64,000 nt of DNA from assembly GCF_003589595.1 (NCBI RefSeq), contig NW_020654810.1, positions 17,938,682-18,002,681 of the forward strand, in the 5' to 3' direction. Both the position numbers and the translations under genes were made by a program. A model generated the notes under the pieces. That model worked only from the letters and a program-made list of their open reading frames with translations. It searched no databases and was not told the DNA's origin. Of this stretch, positions 54,505-64,000 are shown piece after piece. The stretch comes from Hyposmocoma kahamanoa. Lineage: Eukaryota > Arthropoda > Insecta > Lepidoptera > Cosmopterigidae. How positions within the stretch are numbered: the stretch's first letter is position 1; every line of letters begins with the position of its first letter.

Positions 54505-54620
54505 AGATACAAAGATTGAACAAACCCAAAGAGAAATTCCTTCGATCCAGATGGCTCGAACCAGCGACTTCGCCAAACCAGGCGTTCTGCTCTCCCAACT
54601 GAGCTAAGAAACGAGTTCCA
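54505..54620 (-). mobile_element. tRNA-derived SINE E copy
   Basis: Minus strand: TTAGCTCAGTTGGGAGAGCA (canonical A box), GCGAAGTCGCTGGTTCGAGC (B box), ATCGAAGGAATTTCTCTTTG, GTTCAATCTTTGTATC. The D-arm is well kept, but the anticodon and T stems do not close and the E-family tail follows. Confidence 0.75.
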
Positions 54621-54624
54621 ACAA

Positions 54625-55260
54625 CTACAAACGAGTGAAGTATTTTCACAAATATATATATATATATATGTAATACGGAAACGTAACGTAATTACTAATG
54701 TTGAATTGATTAATGGGTGTATACCTAAATAAAGAAACATTTTATTATATTTTTTTTTATTTTTATATGGTAGTACACATCTTCATATTCAATAAAATAA
54801 CGTAATCATTTAATCAAGAATATTAAGAATTGGATTTTACTTTAGTTCAATGAACAAAAGAGAATTCATGAAAAATATTTATCATTAGAAATTAATTAAG
54901 CAGAACATCTGTTGCCTCTTTAAACAAGACTGTATTAAAAATTAAATAAAGGGTTACTTTAATCACGATTTAATTTCTTAAACTCAAAATGAAAAGCTGT
55001 CCATTCAATTGTTTCTTAGATATTAGAGAATTATTATTCTGTTAACAAATGTACTTTCAAATTAGCACCATTTTGTTTTAACTGTAGTTTATACACCTTT
55101 TAATCATCAACCAACATTTAAAAATCTTTGCGCTCTAGCGAAATTAGATATAGAATATTTAATAACAAAACGTTGCTAGGCAACCAATGATGGCAGGTGG
55201 GAAGAACATTTTTGTCAATGCTTACTATTCAGGTTAGCTGTGTGACGGGCGCTCGTGTTA
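54625..55260. other. AT-rich stretch with a short (TA)n run
   Basis: (TA)n at 54652-54669. Otherwise nothing recognised. Confidence 0.4.
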
Positions 55261-55264
55261 TTGG

Positions 55265-55316
55265 AACTTAACCCAGTTGTCTACCTACCTTAAATAGGTA
55301 GGTAGACAACTAAGTT
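55265..55316. repeat. Hairpin with 16 bp perfect inner stem
   Basis: AGTTGTCTACCTACCT (55275-55290) and its exact inverse (55296-55311) lie around a 5-base loop. AACTTA/TAAGTT extends the stem past a bulge. Confidence 0.85.
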
Positions 55317-55734
55317 ATGTAGGAGTAATACTTACCTAGACAAGTAATATAAAGTTTATAAAGTACCTATTGATACGTCATATAATTTTGAATGCTATTA
55401 ATTTTTACATATTAATTGACTTCATATCTCATCCTGCACCAATTTCCGATTCTGAACTTGAATTACTTGACTCCAATTCACATGATTGCAATTTCTCCTT
55501 TGAAATAAAAAAATCGTTAGGAATACCACAGCTTTGTAAATTATTAATTACTGGTAATTTTTATATTACTAAAAAACACTTACTAGTGATTTGAAGCTTC
55601 TATTGAACAAAATTTATCATATGACTTCAAGATTAATATTATCAATAGCCTCATGAAATTTTGGGAAAAAATATTGAATTTGCAGTAACTATAAACCAGT
55701 CTAAGGTGAGTACTGTGTAGAGGCACTGTAAACA

Positions 55735-55800
55735 GCCTGTAACGTTGGTTTGTTTCTCTAAAAAAAAAAAGAATATTAGACCTGGAAAAATCATTTCATC
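55735..55800 (-). repeat. Repeat B remnant
   Basis: CAGCCTGTAACGTTGGTTTG and GACCTGGAAAAATCATTTCA are recognisable B words in order; the rest is degraded. Confidence 0.4.
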
Positions 55801-55845
55801 TAAACTAAAACTACTAAACTAAACTAAACCTAAAAACAATCATAT

Positions 55846-55871
55846 CAATAATAGGTTATAACCTATTATTG
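55846..55871. repeat. Perfect 26 bp palindrome
   Basis: CAATAATAGGTTA and its exact inverse with no spacer. Confidence 0.85.
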
Positions 55872-56237
55872 GTTTATACATAAAGAAAATTGTACAATAA
55901 ATTTTTTAATACAAAATTGTATCAACGATGTGTGTAAAGAAGTCCTCTGCCCTATAAATTCCGTACACCATAGAAATAAGATATAATAAGAAATAAGATA
56001 AGATATGTCAGTGTGTAGGTGTTTAAAGATTTGCTCGAGTTCGGTACATCGTTAATACCACTCATAAACGTATTCTCTTCTCTCGTTTAGCTGCTGTTCC
56101 TTTTGTGAAATAATATAAAAAACATAACGCATCCATACTTACATACCTACATCACGTCTGTCTTCTATTAGTGTACGCTGAGACCATGAACTTCCACTGC
56201 TACGCTCTTTCGCCTCCTCCACTCGCACCATTCTCTT

Positions 56238-56990
56238 CATCATCAACCCATTTTATGCGTTACACTTGTGCCGGTGTGACCTCGTCATCCCACCTTTTTA
56301 TCGCCTTTCTCCGGTTCCTGGCCACTCGTACTTAAATTTAAATGTTGAAATTCCATAGTTCTTTTGCATCGCATTCTGATTTTATTTCGTTCCGTCGTCA
56401 CTCCCTGCCCGATCGCGGCAGCGAACACGTCTTCTCTTCTTCACTTTTTTGAGCCGTTTACTAGTTATTAAAAATCTCTTGTACGATAAACATTTTAAAG
56501 ATCATAAATATTGTCAAAACTGGAATAAATATTTATAAAACTGGATTTAATACCACTAGTTCTTTACCCTTTTGAACTTTGAACTTTAAATTTACTAAGT
56601 AAGCTGCGGAGGCTGCGGAGGCTGCTATACTACTCTCCCGACAACGTTATAATCGACAGGACGTGCTTAAGCGCTGCCAATCCACCAACAACATACTAGC
56701 ACGCTCACACACTGCTGGGCACCACTCTCCTCTCAGGCGAGGATTTAGGCCCATAGTTCGCTACTACTGGCCCATTGCGGGTAGAAGATACCATACGTTT
56801 TCTAACGGTTGTGAAGGTTCTTGGACGGTCAAGTTCCATCACGGTGTTTTTCTTCACCGAAAAGCTCATAGTAAATTTCAAATTAAATTTCGCACATAAA
56901 TCGGGAGAAACTCAGAGGTACGTACGGATTCGAACTCACAGCCGCTGCTTGAGAGGCAGTAGGTCAAACCGTTAGGCTACCACGGCTTCA
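56238..56990 (-). mobile_element. SINE G copy split by repeat C
   Basis: The head CATCATCAACCCATTTTATG (56238) stops near 56267. The body resumes at ACACTGCTGGGCACCACTCT (56707) and runs to the tRNA-like end. On the minus strand this end reads AGCCGTGGTAGCCTAACGGT (A box) and GTGAGTTCGAATCCG (B box). Confidence 0.75.
56268..56703 (-). repeat. Repeat C, copy 2, inserted in SINE G
   Basis: Inverse match to 13210-13665: TCGCCTTTCTCCGGTTCCTG, GGCAGCGAACACGTCTTCTC, CCACTAGTTCTTTACC, ACTACTCTCCCGACAAC. It includes a tandem GGAGGCTGCGGAGGCTGC doublet absent from copy 1. Confidence 0.7.
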
Positions 56991-56994
56991 GTCT

Positions 56995-58605
56995 CTTTAT
57001 ACATTTATTCTTGGTATTTTTAACTTGGACTTCTTAAGGACGCCCCTAATCTATATAAGAACGCCCCATATTGCCATCCACATTCACTCTATTAATTTGT
57101 GCCGTCAATCTACTAACATCCAGCCTTTCTACGTGAGCAAACTATCGAAGCTGTCATATAAATTTGAAAACAGAATTTAGAAAACTTTTTATGACATTCT
57201 GGTCGTTATCTCATTTTTTTGTCGCGAACGTATTGGCCCATAACTTGCAATGATAATGTGTAAACAACAACGTGCTACTTAAATAATATTTATTAAAACA
57301 TTACCAAAAACGCTACAACGAACTGAATTTAAAAAAGAAATAAAAGTACTGTTAGCAACCCTATCTTCCTATTAAGTTGTAATAGTTGTTTACAGCCGGT
57401 ACTCGCTGCGTTTACAATATATTACGAGCTTGTCGGCAATAAAAAAGGGGTAAGAAAAAAAAATGAATAAAGCAAGGAACGTTAAAATAAAGGCGCTGGG
57501 GGATATATACGACTTCCTCGAAGGAAATAATAATGCTGTTTGCAATTCATTTGGCTGGCTACCTGGTTACCCCCGCCTTTAGAAAACAACGACTTTTCGG
57601 TATTTCGTTTTTTTTGACAACCCCCTTCCTTGGCCCGATTTTTCTCGGAGGGTCGCGATTTTTATTCCGAACCCTTTGCTTTTGGACGGAATCAAAGCTT
57701 AATGACGGATGACTAAAGAAACGACGTAACTGAGTTTTATTTGGTATTGATACGTTCCTTTGGCGGAATTCCGTAATCATTAATCATCATAAAACTATAC
57801 AGGAAGACTTTCAATGTTACCTTCTATATTTTCTATATACTTACGATGACAACGGTGGCCGGGTATTGAATTTAAGGCCGTGAGTGGTACTGCAACTGTT
57901 TTATGTTATGAAACGCTCCGACATTAATTTATTTCAAGGGTTTCTATTTGAATCTTTACAAAAAGATATGAAAATAATAAGGCCCACCGAAAAATACCCC
58001 ATAATAGTGATAATAATACCACATTGTCAGAAGGTTCATGCAATGGCAGAGGTTGAAGGAAGTTTTTACTGCTCACCATCCACATAGATATACGACATAC
58101 TGCAATTCTCGTTTTCGGTCCGTAAGCGTGGTTCAAAACAGCCAACAGGCTGAGAAAACTAAAGAACTTAATAATAAAGAGCTTTATTTATCTACATTAA
58201 ACAGCAATTTTGCCTTAAATAATATCATCTAAAGTTACACATGTAGATAAAAAGGTAAGAGGCTCAACTTGAGCTGATTTTCAGAATTTTCCGTTTTGAT
58301 GATACTCGCTACATTTTATATTAGTACTAAGTAGCTCCAGTAAAATTATCACTAAAATGTACGCAACTTAAAATGATAACTATGATCATATTGTCATAAT
58401 GGTACCCGAATCACATGAAACATTCAATTAAATTCTAAATATGTAACATTTTACATTATAGTACATTTAAAAACTTTTAATAAATAAGATAAAGATTTGT
58501 ATTTATTCTGTGTATTGTGTAACAATTAGAAAAAGATCATGATAGGACTGGAATGTTCTCTGGGACCAAAGTTCTGAAATTATATAAACAATAAAAAAAA
58601 AATAT
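56995..58605. other. Unique stretch, no gene supported
   Basis: 57540-57780 is GC-richer and unmatched. 57871-57900 (GTGAGTGGTACTGCAACTGT) is a ~30 bp repeat A scrap. Frames up to 73 codons lack motifs. Confidence 0.35.
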
Positions 58606-58609
58606 TATG

Positions 58610-58682
58610 GCCAAGCGTGTCGCTTGCCACCAGACGGACGACGTTTTCGTTTCGTTGCTTGTTATTATAAAAAAAAAAGAAA
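58610..58682 (+). repeat. Repeat A 3' fragment
   Basis: GCGTGTCGCTTGCCACCAGA followed by TTGTTATTATAAAAAAAA. Confidence 0.5.
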
Positions 58683-59084
58683 AATACACTTTCTTTCTTT
58701 TACTTCTCTCCCAGCTACGACAAATGGCGTGTCGCACGAGAAAAATCAAATCGCTACAAAGAGCCGACTCGCTTACATTTAAAAACGTAATTGTGACTAA
58801 CCGCCCCCTTTATTAATTTACCTCATTTATCCAAGCCCCCGTCACGCTTGCTCACTGAACAAGTGGAAAAAAAGATTTTTTTATCAACTATATGGAAGGA
58901 TTCCGTACATATTTTAAATTAAAGTTATGCACGTGATTTTGTCGTATATGTAATTGTAAGCTTTGTTTCCTTTTCTTATCAGATATAGCTCATAGCACAA
59001 GATAATGCTAAAGGAACAATTTCCTTCATTAACTCTTCACTAACAGTCATATTAATAGGTTCCATCAACCACTATCGAATTTTT

Positions 59085-59358
59085 AGTAGCAATAAAGCTC
59101 CTTGTGAAACAGTTCGTCCAGAGAAGTATTGCCATCTTACCTATTTCTACCAAACAGTGACGTGAGCTTCACTGCGTATTGATTTTGAAGGGTAAGTGTA
59201 TGAAATTACAGGCACGTAAGACTTGTCAACGGGCGCAGTGCCCCTCAGATCTTTGTGATTGAAAGCTCTGAGTGGCACTGCAACCCTTATAGACAATCAT
59301 GTTGCTTACCATCAGCCGCACGACTTGTTCGTCCCGTCACTTGATATCGTAAAAAAAA
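59085..59358 (+). repeat. Repeat A copy
   Basis: AGCAATAAAGCTCCTTGTGA to CCGCACGACTTGTTCGTCCC, TTGATATCGTAAAAAAAAAG, with two internal deletions. Confidence 0.85.
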
Positions 59359-59677
59359 AGAACTCAGTTGAGACTTTTATCATCTCTACGGAACCACAAA
59401 TAGCTGCTATCCCTTAAAATATTCATGGTGGTACGATCTTAGCGGTACGTCTTGGATTCCTGTCGTTGTTTATTTGAATTTCAATTCCTTAGCTCCCAGC
59501 AAGCTGCGCCGATATTGAACAGATTTCATATTTAATTTATGGAAAAATATTGAATATTTACAGGCTGAATGGAAGAGTCTGCCGTTTAGTTACAATATTA
59601 AAAAAAAACAACTACAACATTTATAAAATTTCAAATTTCGATCCATGAATGCTAGTTTTAGCTAGCTATTTTTAATA

Positions 59678-60964
59678 ATAGGGGTTAAAGTATGAAATTG
59701 CCGATTTGTACTGAAAATCTAAATTGTTTATTTTTTAAATTTTTAACAAATTTATTTAATCAAAATAGTTGCCATTATTATCTATACATTGCTGCCATCT
59801 AATGGGAAGGTTATTAATGCCTTTGCGATAGAACTCCGACGATCTAGACTGCACAAACTGTGTGAAAGCATTTTGTACTGCCTCCTGGGAAGAAAACTTC
59901 TTGTCACGTAGATAATTGTCCAAATCACGAAAAAAATGGTAGTCCGTTGGAGCAAGGTCTGGTGAATACGGAGGATGACGAATGGTTTCTAACTGCAGTT
60001 CCTGAAGGGTCAAAATGGTTTCTCGTGCTGTGTGAGGTCTCGCGTTGTCGTGGAGCAATAATGGTGAAGATCGATTCATGAGTCGGGGCTGTTTTACTGC
60101 TAGTTTTGTCAACATGGTTCGGAGTTACAACAATAGACATCTGCCGTTATTGCTTGACCAGATCGGAGAAAACTATAGTGAATATAACACCATGCTGAGA
60201 CCACCAAACAGTTACCATTACCTTTTTATTGGTAAGTTTTGCTTTAGGACACTGTTGTGGCATTTGACCTGGGGTCAGCCATTGCATTTTTCTTTTCCGG
60301 TTATCATAAAGAATCCACTTTTCATCACATGTTACAATTCGATCCAATATTCCTTCATTTCTGTACCGGTTTAACAAGGCAACACAAGTTTCAACACGCG
60401 TTTCTTTCTGCAGATCAGTCAAATCATGAGGCACCCATTTTTCGTTTTTTTTTATTTTATTGATTTGACGCAAGTGAGTCAATATTGTGGGTAAGGTAAC
60501 GTTAAACCATGCCGTTAATTCCTGGGTAGTTTGACTAGGATCGGCTTCCACTATCTCTCTTAATTCATCGTTATTCACCTGTGTGGGCGGTCTTCCTCGT
60601 GGCTCGTTCTTTAAGTCGAAATTTCCATCACGAAAGCGTTTAAACCAAAATCGCACGGTGCGTTCATTAGTAGACCCCACTCCAAACGCAGCATTGATAT
60701 TGCGGGCTGTTTCTGCCGCGTTAGTTCCGCGTCGGAACTCGTATTCAAAAATCACTCGAATTTTCGCAGTATCCATCTTTCTTGTCTAAATTGAATAACA
60801 AAAACAATTGAAAGTCGATATTCAAATGTTTCAAATTAAAAAAAAAAAATAACACAGAAACCATTTGAAAAAAGTTTCATTCGAAAACCTCAAACCATGA
60901 AGATTCTATGAAAATTCAAAGAACCTATTGCAATAAAACGGCAATTTCATACTTTAACCCCTAA
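59678..60964 (-). mobile_element. Complete mariner element (1287 bp), D34D type
   Basis: Terminal inverted repeats of 26 bp lie at 59678-59703 (ATAGGGGTTAAAGTATGAAA onward) and 60939-60964, with one mismatch at the outer end. TA dinucleotides at 59676-59677 and 60965-60966 are the expected target duplication. The 1287 bp length is that of a canonical mariner. A single transposase reading frame lies on the minus strand between them. Both ends are intact, so the copy is probably fairly young and might be moved in trans, but its own transposase is broken. Confidence 0.95.
59756..60776 (-). pseudogene. Mariner transposase, frameshifted
   Basis: Transposase would excise and insert the element at TA sites. 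The ATG is at 60776. The first 199 or so residues hold the helix-turn-helix DNA-binding half (GTNAAETARNINAAFG; TNERTVRFWFKRFRDG), the linker motif GRPP (residues 61-64), WVPHDLT (114-120) and the first catalytic Asp in VTCDEKW (residue 151). The frame shifts near 60175, where the prematurely ended frame reads VFSDLVKQ, and shifts again near 60130. After that, HDNARPHTA with the second Asp and YSPDLAPTDYHFF with the third Asp follow in one frame to a natural stop (IDNNGNYFD). There are 34 residues between the last two Asp, so this is the D34D class. Summed length is about 340 residues, as usual for mariner. All three catalytic residues remain, but the two indels prevent a full product. It lies on the minus strand, centred in the element. 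Confidence 0.92.
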
Positions 60965-60969
60965 TAATA

Positions 60970-61455
60970 TACTATTAGGTTTTTAAATTAGGAATGAATT
61001 GAAATTTCGCATGTAAATGGAATTTAGAGAAAACCATGTTAATTATGACCACTTTTCTAAGTAATTGGGATGAATTTAATATTAATTGAAATATTAATTT
61101 CCTGCTTGCTGCATGAGTACCAACATAAGGATATTTCGCTTGTTCACAATTCCTGCCGGTGTGACGTCTCAAATAGTCTCAAATAAATCTCATTTAATAA
61201 ACTATAATTCCATTATAATTTTAGATTCAGTTTTTTTTAAGACTGGAAATATATAACTTGGTTCCGTATTGAGACAGGTTTATTTTTTACATTCACTCGC
61301 TGATGTCCTATGATCCATTTATTTGGTGTACCAAAATAACTACCGATAGGATGAAACTAATCACACTCCTGGAGAGTTCTGTAATGCCGATATTACTTTT
61401 AGAGAGGAACTCGCGTATCATCGAACCTACGTACTATAAGTGTACGTTCGATTTG
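60970..61455. other. Unique stretch, no gene supported
   Basis: No repeat or coding signal. A short TAATAATATACTATTAGG palindrome adjoins the mariner end. Confidence 0.35.
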
Positions 61456-61460
61456 TATCA

Positions 61461-61658
61461 GGGGGTCTACTCTCGATCTCCGTCCGACATCCGTCCGAAA
61501 CAATTACTGTCAAATAAGTAATATTCGACCAAATTAAAAGACAAGTATCAAGAATGAAGCTTCATTCGCATCACGCGTCTTTTCATTTGGTGAAGTATTG
61601 CTTATTTGGCAGTAATTGTTTCGGACGGATGTCGGACGACGATCGAGAGTAGACCCCC
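61461..61658. repeat. 198 bp palindrome with no spacer
   Basis: The two 99-base halves are inverse copies, symmetric about 61559/61560 (AATGAAG|CTTCATT), with about 15 mismatches and no gaps. Only two of these fall in the outer 45 bases (GGGGGTCTACTCTCGATC, CGTCCGACATCCGTCCGAAA). No second copy is seen in the window. Confidence 0.85.
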
Positions 61659-61659
61659 A

Positions 61660-62375
61660 GTTCCGACTCCGAGAAATGACGGTCCGAAATGTCACAGGGA
61701 TCAATTTATCTGTAGGTGAACAGAGATATTTGTATTATCTCGGATTCGAATTGGACTTAGTGACCATGCGTCGTCCAAAGTGGGTCCGAATTTTCTAGAT
61801 TTGTATTGTCTCGGATTCGGAATGAATACAAATTGGATGCAGTGCGTAAACGCGCTTAGGCTTAAACTATTCAAGTTTCGATGATAATTTTAGGCGCCAT
61901 CTAAAAGAGCAATTTTTTTAAGAGCTATTAACGATTTTACGTGATTTATGCGCTGTTGGTTATTTTTATCAATTTGAATCTTTTATTGGAACTATTTCTT
62001 CGTGTGTTTTTTTGTTTGACGATCTCAATATAATGTCTTATACTTTGACATGCCGTGAAATTTGTACTATGCGTTCTTGAATACAATATATAATATTATA
62101 TTTTAGAAATAAATAAACTAGCTAAAGCGACATCAACTCGCTCAACAACCACTTTAATCTACGTCAAATGGTAAGGAAGCACCGTGCCGTTGACAGCCTC
62201 TCAAAGCATACAGCTTAGAAAAACAGTTGGACGGAGAACTCAAGACTGATGAATATTTTAAAAGCATCTCTAGTCTCGAAGAATTCGAGGTGTTGATGGC
62301 CGATCGAGTTACTGATGACAAGACTATAGTAGCCGTAGTCAGTATTTCGAAAAACTGTATAGATAAAATACTAAT
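61660..62375. other. Unique stretch, no gene supported
   Basis: TTTGTATTATCTCGGATTCG (61729) and TTTGTATTGTCTCGGATTCG (61801) form a diverged direct repeat about 72 bp apart. Nothing else recognised. Confidence 0.4.
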
Positions 62376-62377
62376 TA

Positions 62378-62485
62378 AGCCTCGGTAGCTTACTTGGTTA
62401 AGTGCGGTGGCCTCAGCTTGGCAACAGATGCTGGTTCGAGTACATCCAAATCAAAAGAATTTCTCTTTGAACTTTTCTTTAATTT
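62378..62485 (+). mobile_element. tRNA-derived SINE E copy (diverged)
   Basis: GTAGCTTACTTGGTTAAGTG (A box), GATGCTGGTTCGAGTACATC (B box), then AAAGAATTTCTCTTTGAAC. Confidence 0.65.
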
Positions 62486-62487
62486 TT

Positions 62488-62730
62488 TAACCGACTGTAA
62501 AAAAGGAGGAGGTTCTCAATTCGACTGTATTTTTTGTACGTATGTTACGCGATAACTGATCTCGATGATTCTTTTTTTGTTGGAAAAAGAATGCGTCAGT
62601 ATTGATCTTATTTAAATTTGAAGAAAATATCCTCTAAGGGTGGCAAACTAGGCTTTGAATCCTGTTTCGCGCACTTTCCGATAACCGATCTCAATAAAAC
62701 TTGGCAAATAGATGTAAATTTTACATTATA
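62488..62730 (-). repeat. Repeat H copy
   Basis: TTAACCGACTGTAAAAAAGG, AGGAGGTTCTCAATTCGACT, GGGTGGCAAACTAGGCTTTG, CTTGGCAAATAGATGTAAAT. It directly abuts the preceding SINE. Confidence 0.8.
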
Positions 62731-63185
62731 TAATATTGTTGTCATTAATTTATATATCAAATATCATTCTCCATCAAGGATCGTCATAAGTTGATAACAA
62801 TTATACAAGAGTATGTTAATGCGGTAAAAATTAGAATAAAAATAGAAAATACTGAATTCGTCACAATTTAAAGTCCATAAATTCTTTTACGGAGTATGAT
62901 TTTTCAAGAAAAGGTCTTTCAGCCGGCGCCCAAATATTTCGTCAGTCGGTTCAAGTCTGAGAGTAGCGGGTAAACGCTCATAGTAAGCAGGTCCGATGAC
63001 ACGCGATGATATGATGAGATAAGTTCGCCGAGGTCTACTTCTCCCCACGCTTCAAAATTCTACATTACCCCCAGCTTCCTCATTATCTGTGTTCCCGTTT
63101 TTCTCCCTTATCCCACAGTTCCCGCCCAAAACGTACCTGTGACACTAGATCACTAATAAATCCCCAATCCAACTCCAAATTCTTC
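62731..63185. other. Unique stretch, no gene supported
   Basis: It may include upstream parts of the following LINE relic, but the translation is too degraded to claim. Confidence 0.35.
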
Positions 63186-63189
63186 CACA

Positions 63190-63360
63190 ACTCTTTCACG
63201 GTTTCACATGTGGAATAAACTGCCTGCTGGCATTCGTGACAGTCCATCGGTGGCATCTTTCAAAAATAAATTAAAAGAGCACTACCTATCGAACGCGTTA
63301 GATAGCTAATAGGTAACATATATTATAAAGTAGTAATTTGTTTAGATTGTAATATATATT
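63190..63360 (+). pseudogene. LINE reverse transcriptase C-terminal relic
   Basis: The frame gives WNKLPAGIRDSPSVASFKNK, then LKEHYLSNALDS and a stop. It is the WN.LP..IR....V..FK..LK.HYL tail also seen at 51.6 kb. An indel just before the W disrupts the frame. An AT-rich 3' UTR follows, up to the (TA)n run. Confidence 0.7.
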
Positions 63361-63431
63361 CTGCTTATGTTTTTATTTATGTATATGAAGTTCATGTAGG
63401 TGTGTATGTCTGTCATATGTATATATGTACT

Positions 63432-63454
63432 TTATATATATATATATATATATA
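63432..63454. repeat. (TA)n microsatellite
   Basis: An uninterrupted TA run after the LINE 3' UTR; possibly its tail. Confidence 0.9.
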
Positions 63455-63833
63455 GCATATTACTAAAATAATCAGATAATATATACTACTTTAGTATATC
63501 GATATAGCAGTATTTAATGTATATATTTCGCAGCGGTATTGTATAAAGCGCCGTATCACATTACGGTTAGCCGGTTTGCAAAATGGCGCTATTTTCTTAT
63601 GCGGCTGCCTCGTGTTCAGCCAGATTGCATTTCACCTAAAAAATGTACGCTTACTGGTTGTCGTATGTTTGTAAGTAGTTTCCGGAACTGGCCACTTACA
63701 TTAACTATATTTAAAAAGTAATTACAAATTTTGGATATTGAACTCTTTGACTGTAGAATACAGTTTGTTTCATCTGACTGTCACTTGTTTTTACATTGTG
63801 GCGTCATTTTAGAAATTGGTTGTCTACGTCACC

Positions 63834-64000
63834 ATGGATTTAACTCGTGAAAATGTTTGTAGTTTGATTTTCTACGACTTTAAGTGTAATTTACCAGCTC
63901 AACAGAGCTTCGGCTTCAAACTGCTTTTGGCGATGAAGCATCATGCAAGACGACTGTTTATAGCTGGTTTGCAGAATTCTAACGCGGTCTTGTAAAACTC
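63834..64000 (+). pseudogene. Second mariner transposase, N-terminal part, cut by window end
   Basis: From the ATG at 63834 the frame reads MDLTRENVCSLIFYDFKCNL. After a one-base shift near 63930 it continues AFGDEASCKTTVYSWFAEF, an in-frame TAA, then RGLVKL. This is the opening of a mariner transposase (DLTREH.R.MIFYDFKR.L....S......FGDEAPSKTTVY.WF.EF.RGR..L) of a different subfamily from the complete copy at 59.7 kb. The frameshift and stop make it a pseudogene. The rest lies beyond the window. I could not identify its 5' TIR. Confidence 0.85.

Noticed and set aside
54530..54615. tRNA gene on the minus strand
   Set aside because: The D-arm is canonical, but the other stems do not close and the sequence continues into the SINE E tail.
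58537..58816. Opposed 70-codon frames around a repeat A fragment
   Set aside because: Both cross simple A/T runs and the 3' end of repeat A; no motif.

Overview
This is eukaryotic, AT-rich, intron-like or intergenic DNA. It is almost certainly from a moth or butterfly (Lepidoptera). That rests on recognised repeats: SINEs with the CATCATCAACCC head and a tRNA-like end, the GAAGTCGGTT-bounded repeat common in Lepidoptera, an abundant ~270 bp A-tailed SINE-like repeat (called repeat A here), mariner elements, and many 3' ends of RTE-like and jockey/CR1-like LINEs. I see no bacterial features, and I found no host protein-coding gene that I can support. Most open reading frames are short, and the recognisable ones belong to decayed transposons.

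Layout. 0-10 kb: fold-back repeat B copies, a Harbinger/PIF fragment with terminal inverted repeats, several repeat A copies, a 257 bp MITE and two RTE-like LINE relics. 10-20 kb: repeat A split by a LINE, repeat B split by a hairpin element, repeat C, a jockey-like LINE relic, a truncated B copy with a 10 bp target duplication, a TC/GT microsatellite with a 10-N gap, and a 131 bp palindromic MITE. 20-31 kb: more A and B copies, a LINE inserted in A with an 11 bp target duplication, a fold-back MITE at 27.85-28.06 kb, then a GC-rich unique island (28.55-29.35 kb) with a strong G-quadruplex motif. 31-43 kb: dense tRNA-derived SINEs, including a tandem dimer at 41.9-42.4 kb, the long form of repeat B with a 12 bp target duplication, an inverted pair of A copies, and a candidate recursive splice site at 40.86 kb. 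43-59 kb: LINE 3' ends, further A, H and D repeats, a possible solo LTR, and a SINE split by repeat C. 59-64 kb: a complete 1287 bp mariner whose transposase is frameshifted, a 198 bp zero-spacer palindrome, a LINE end, and the 5' part of a second mariner cut by the window edge.

How the parts relate. The window is a layered record of insertions, not a working gene system. Repeat A copies are the oldest common layer and carry LINE insertions at four places. Repeat B, C, H and SINE G copies are also split by later elements. The least explained item is repeat B: a fold-back element without a poly(A) tail, with one constant end, one variable end and target duplications of 10, about 11, 12 and 15 bp. 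This pattern fits target-primed retroposition better than cut-and-paste transposition. All family names were assigned by eye and none was checked against a database.
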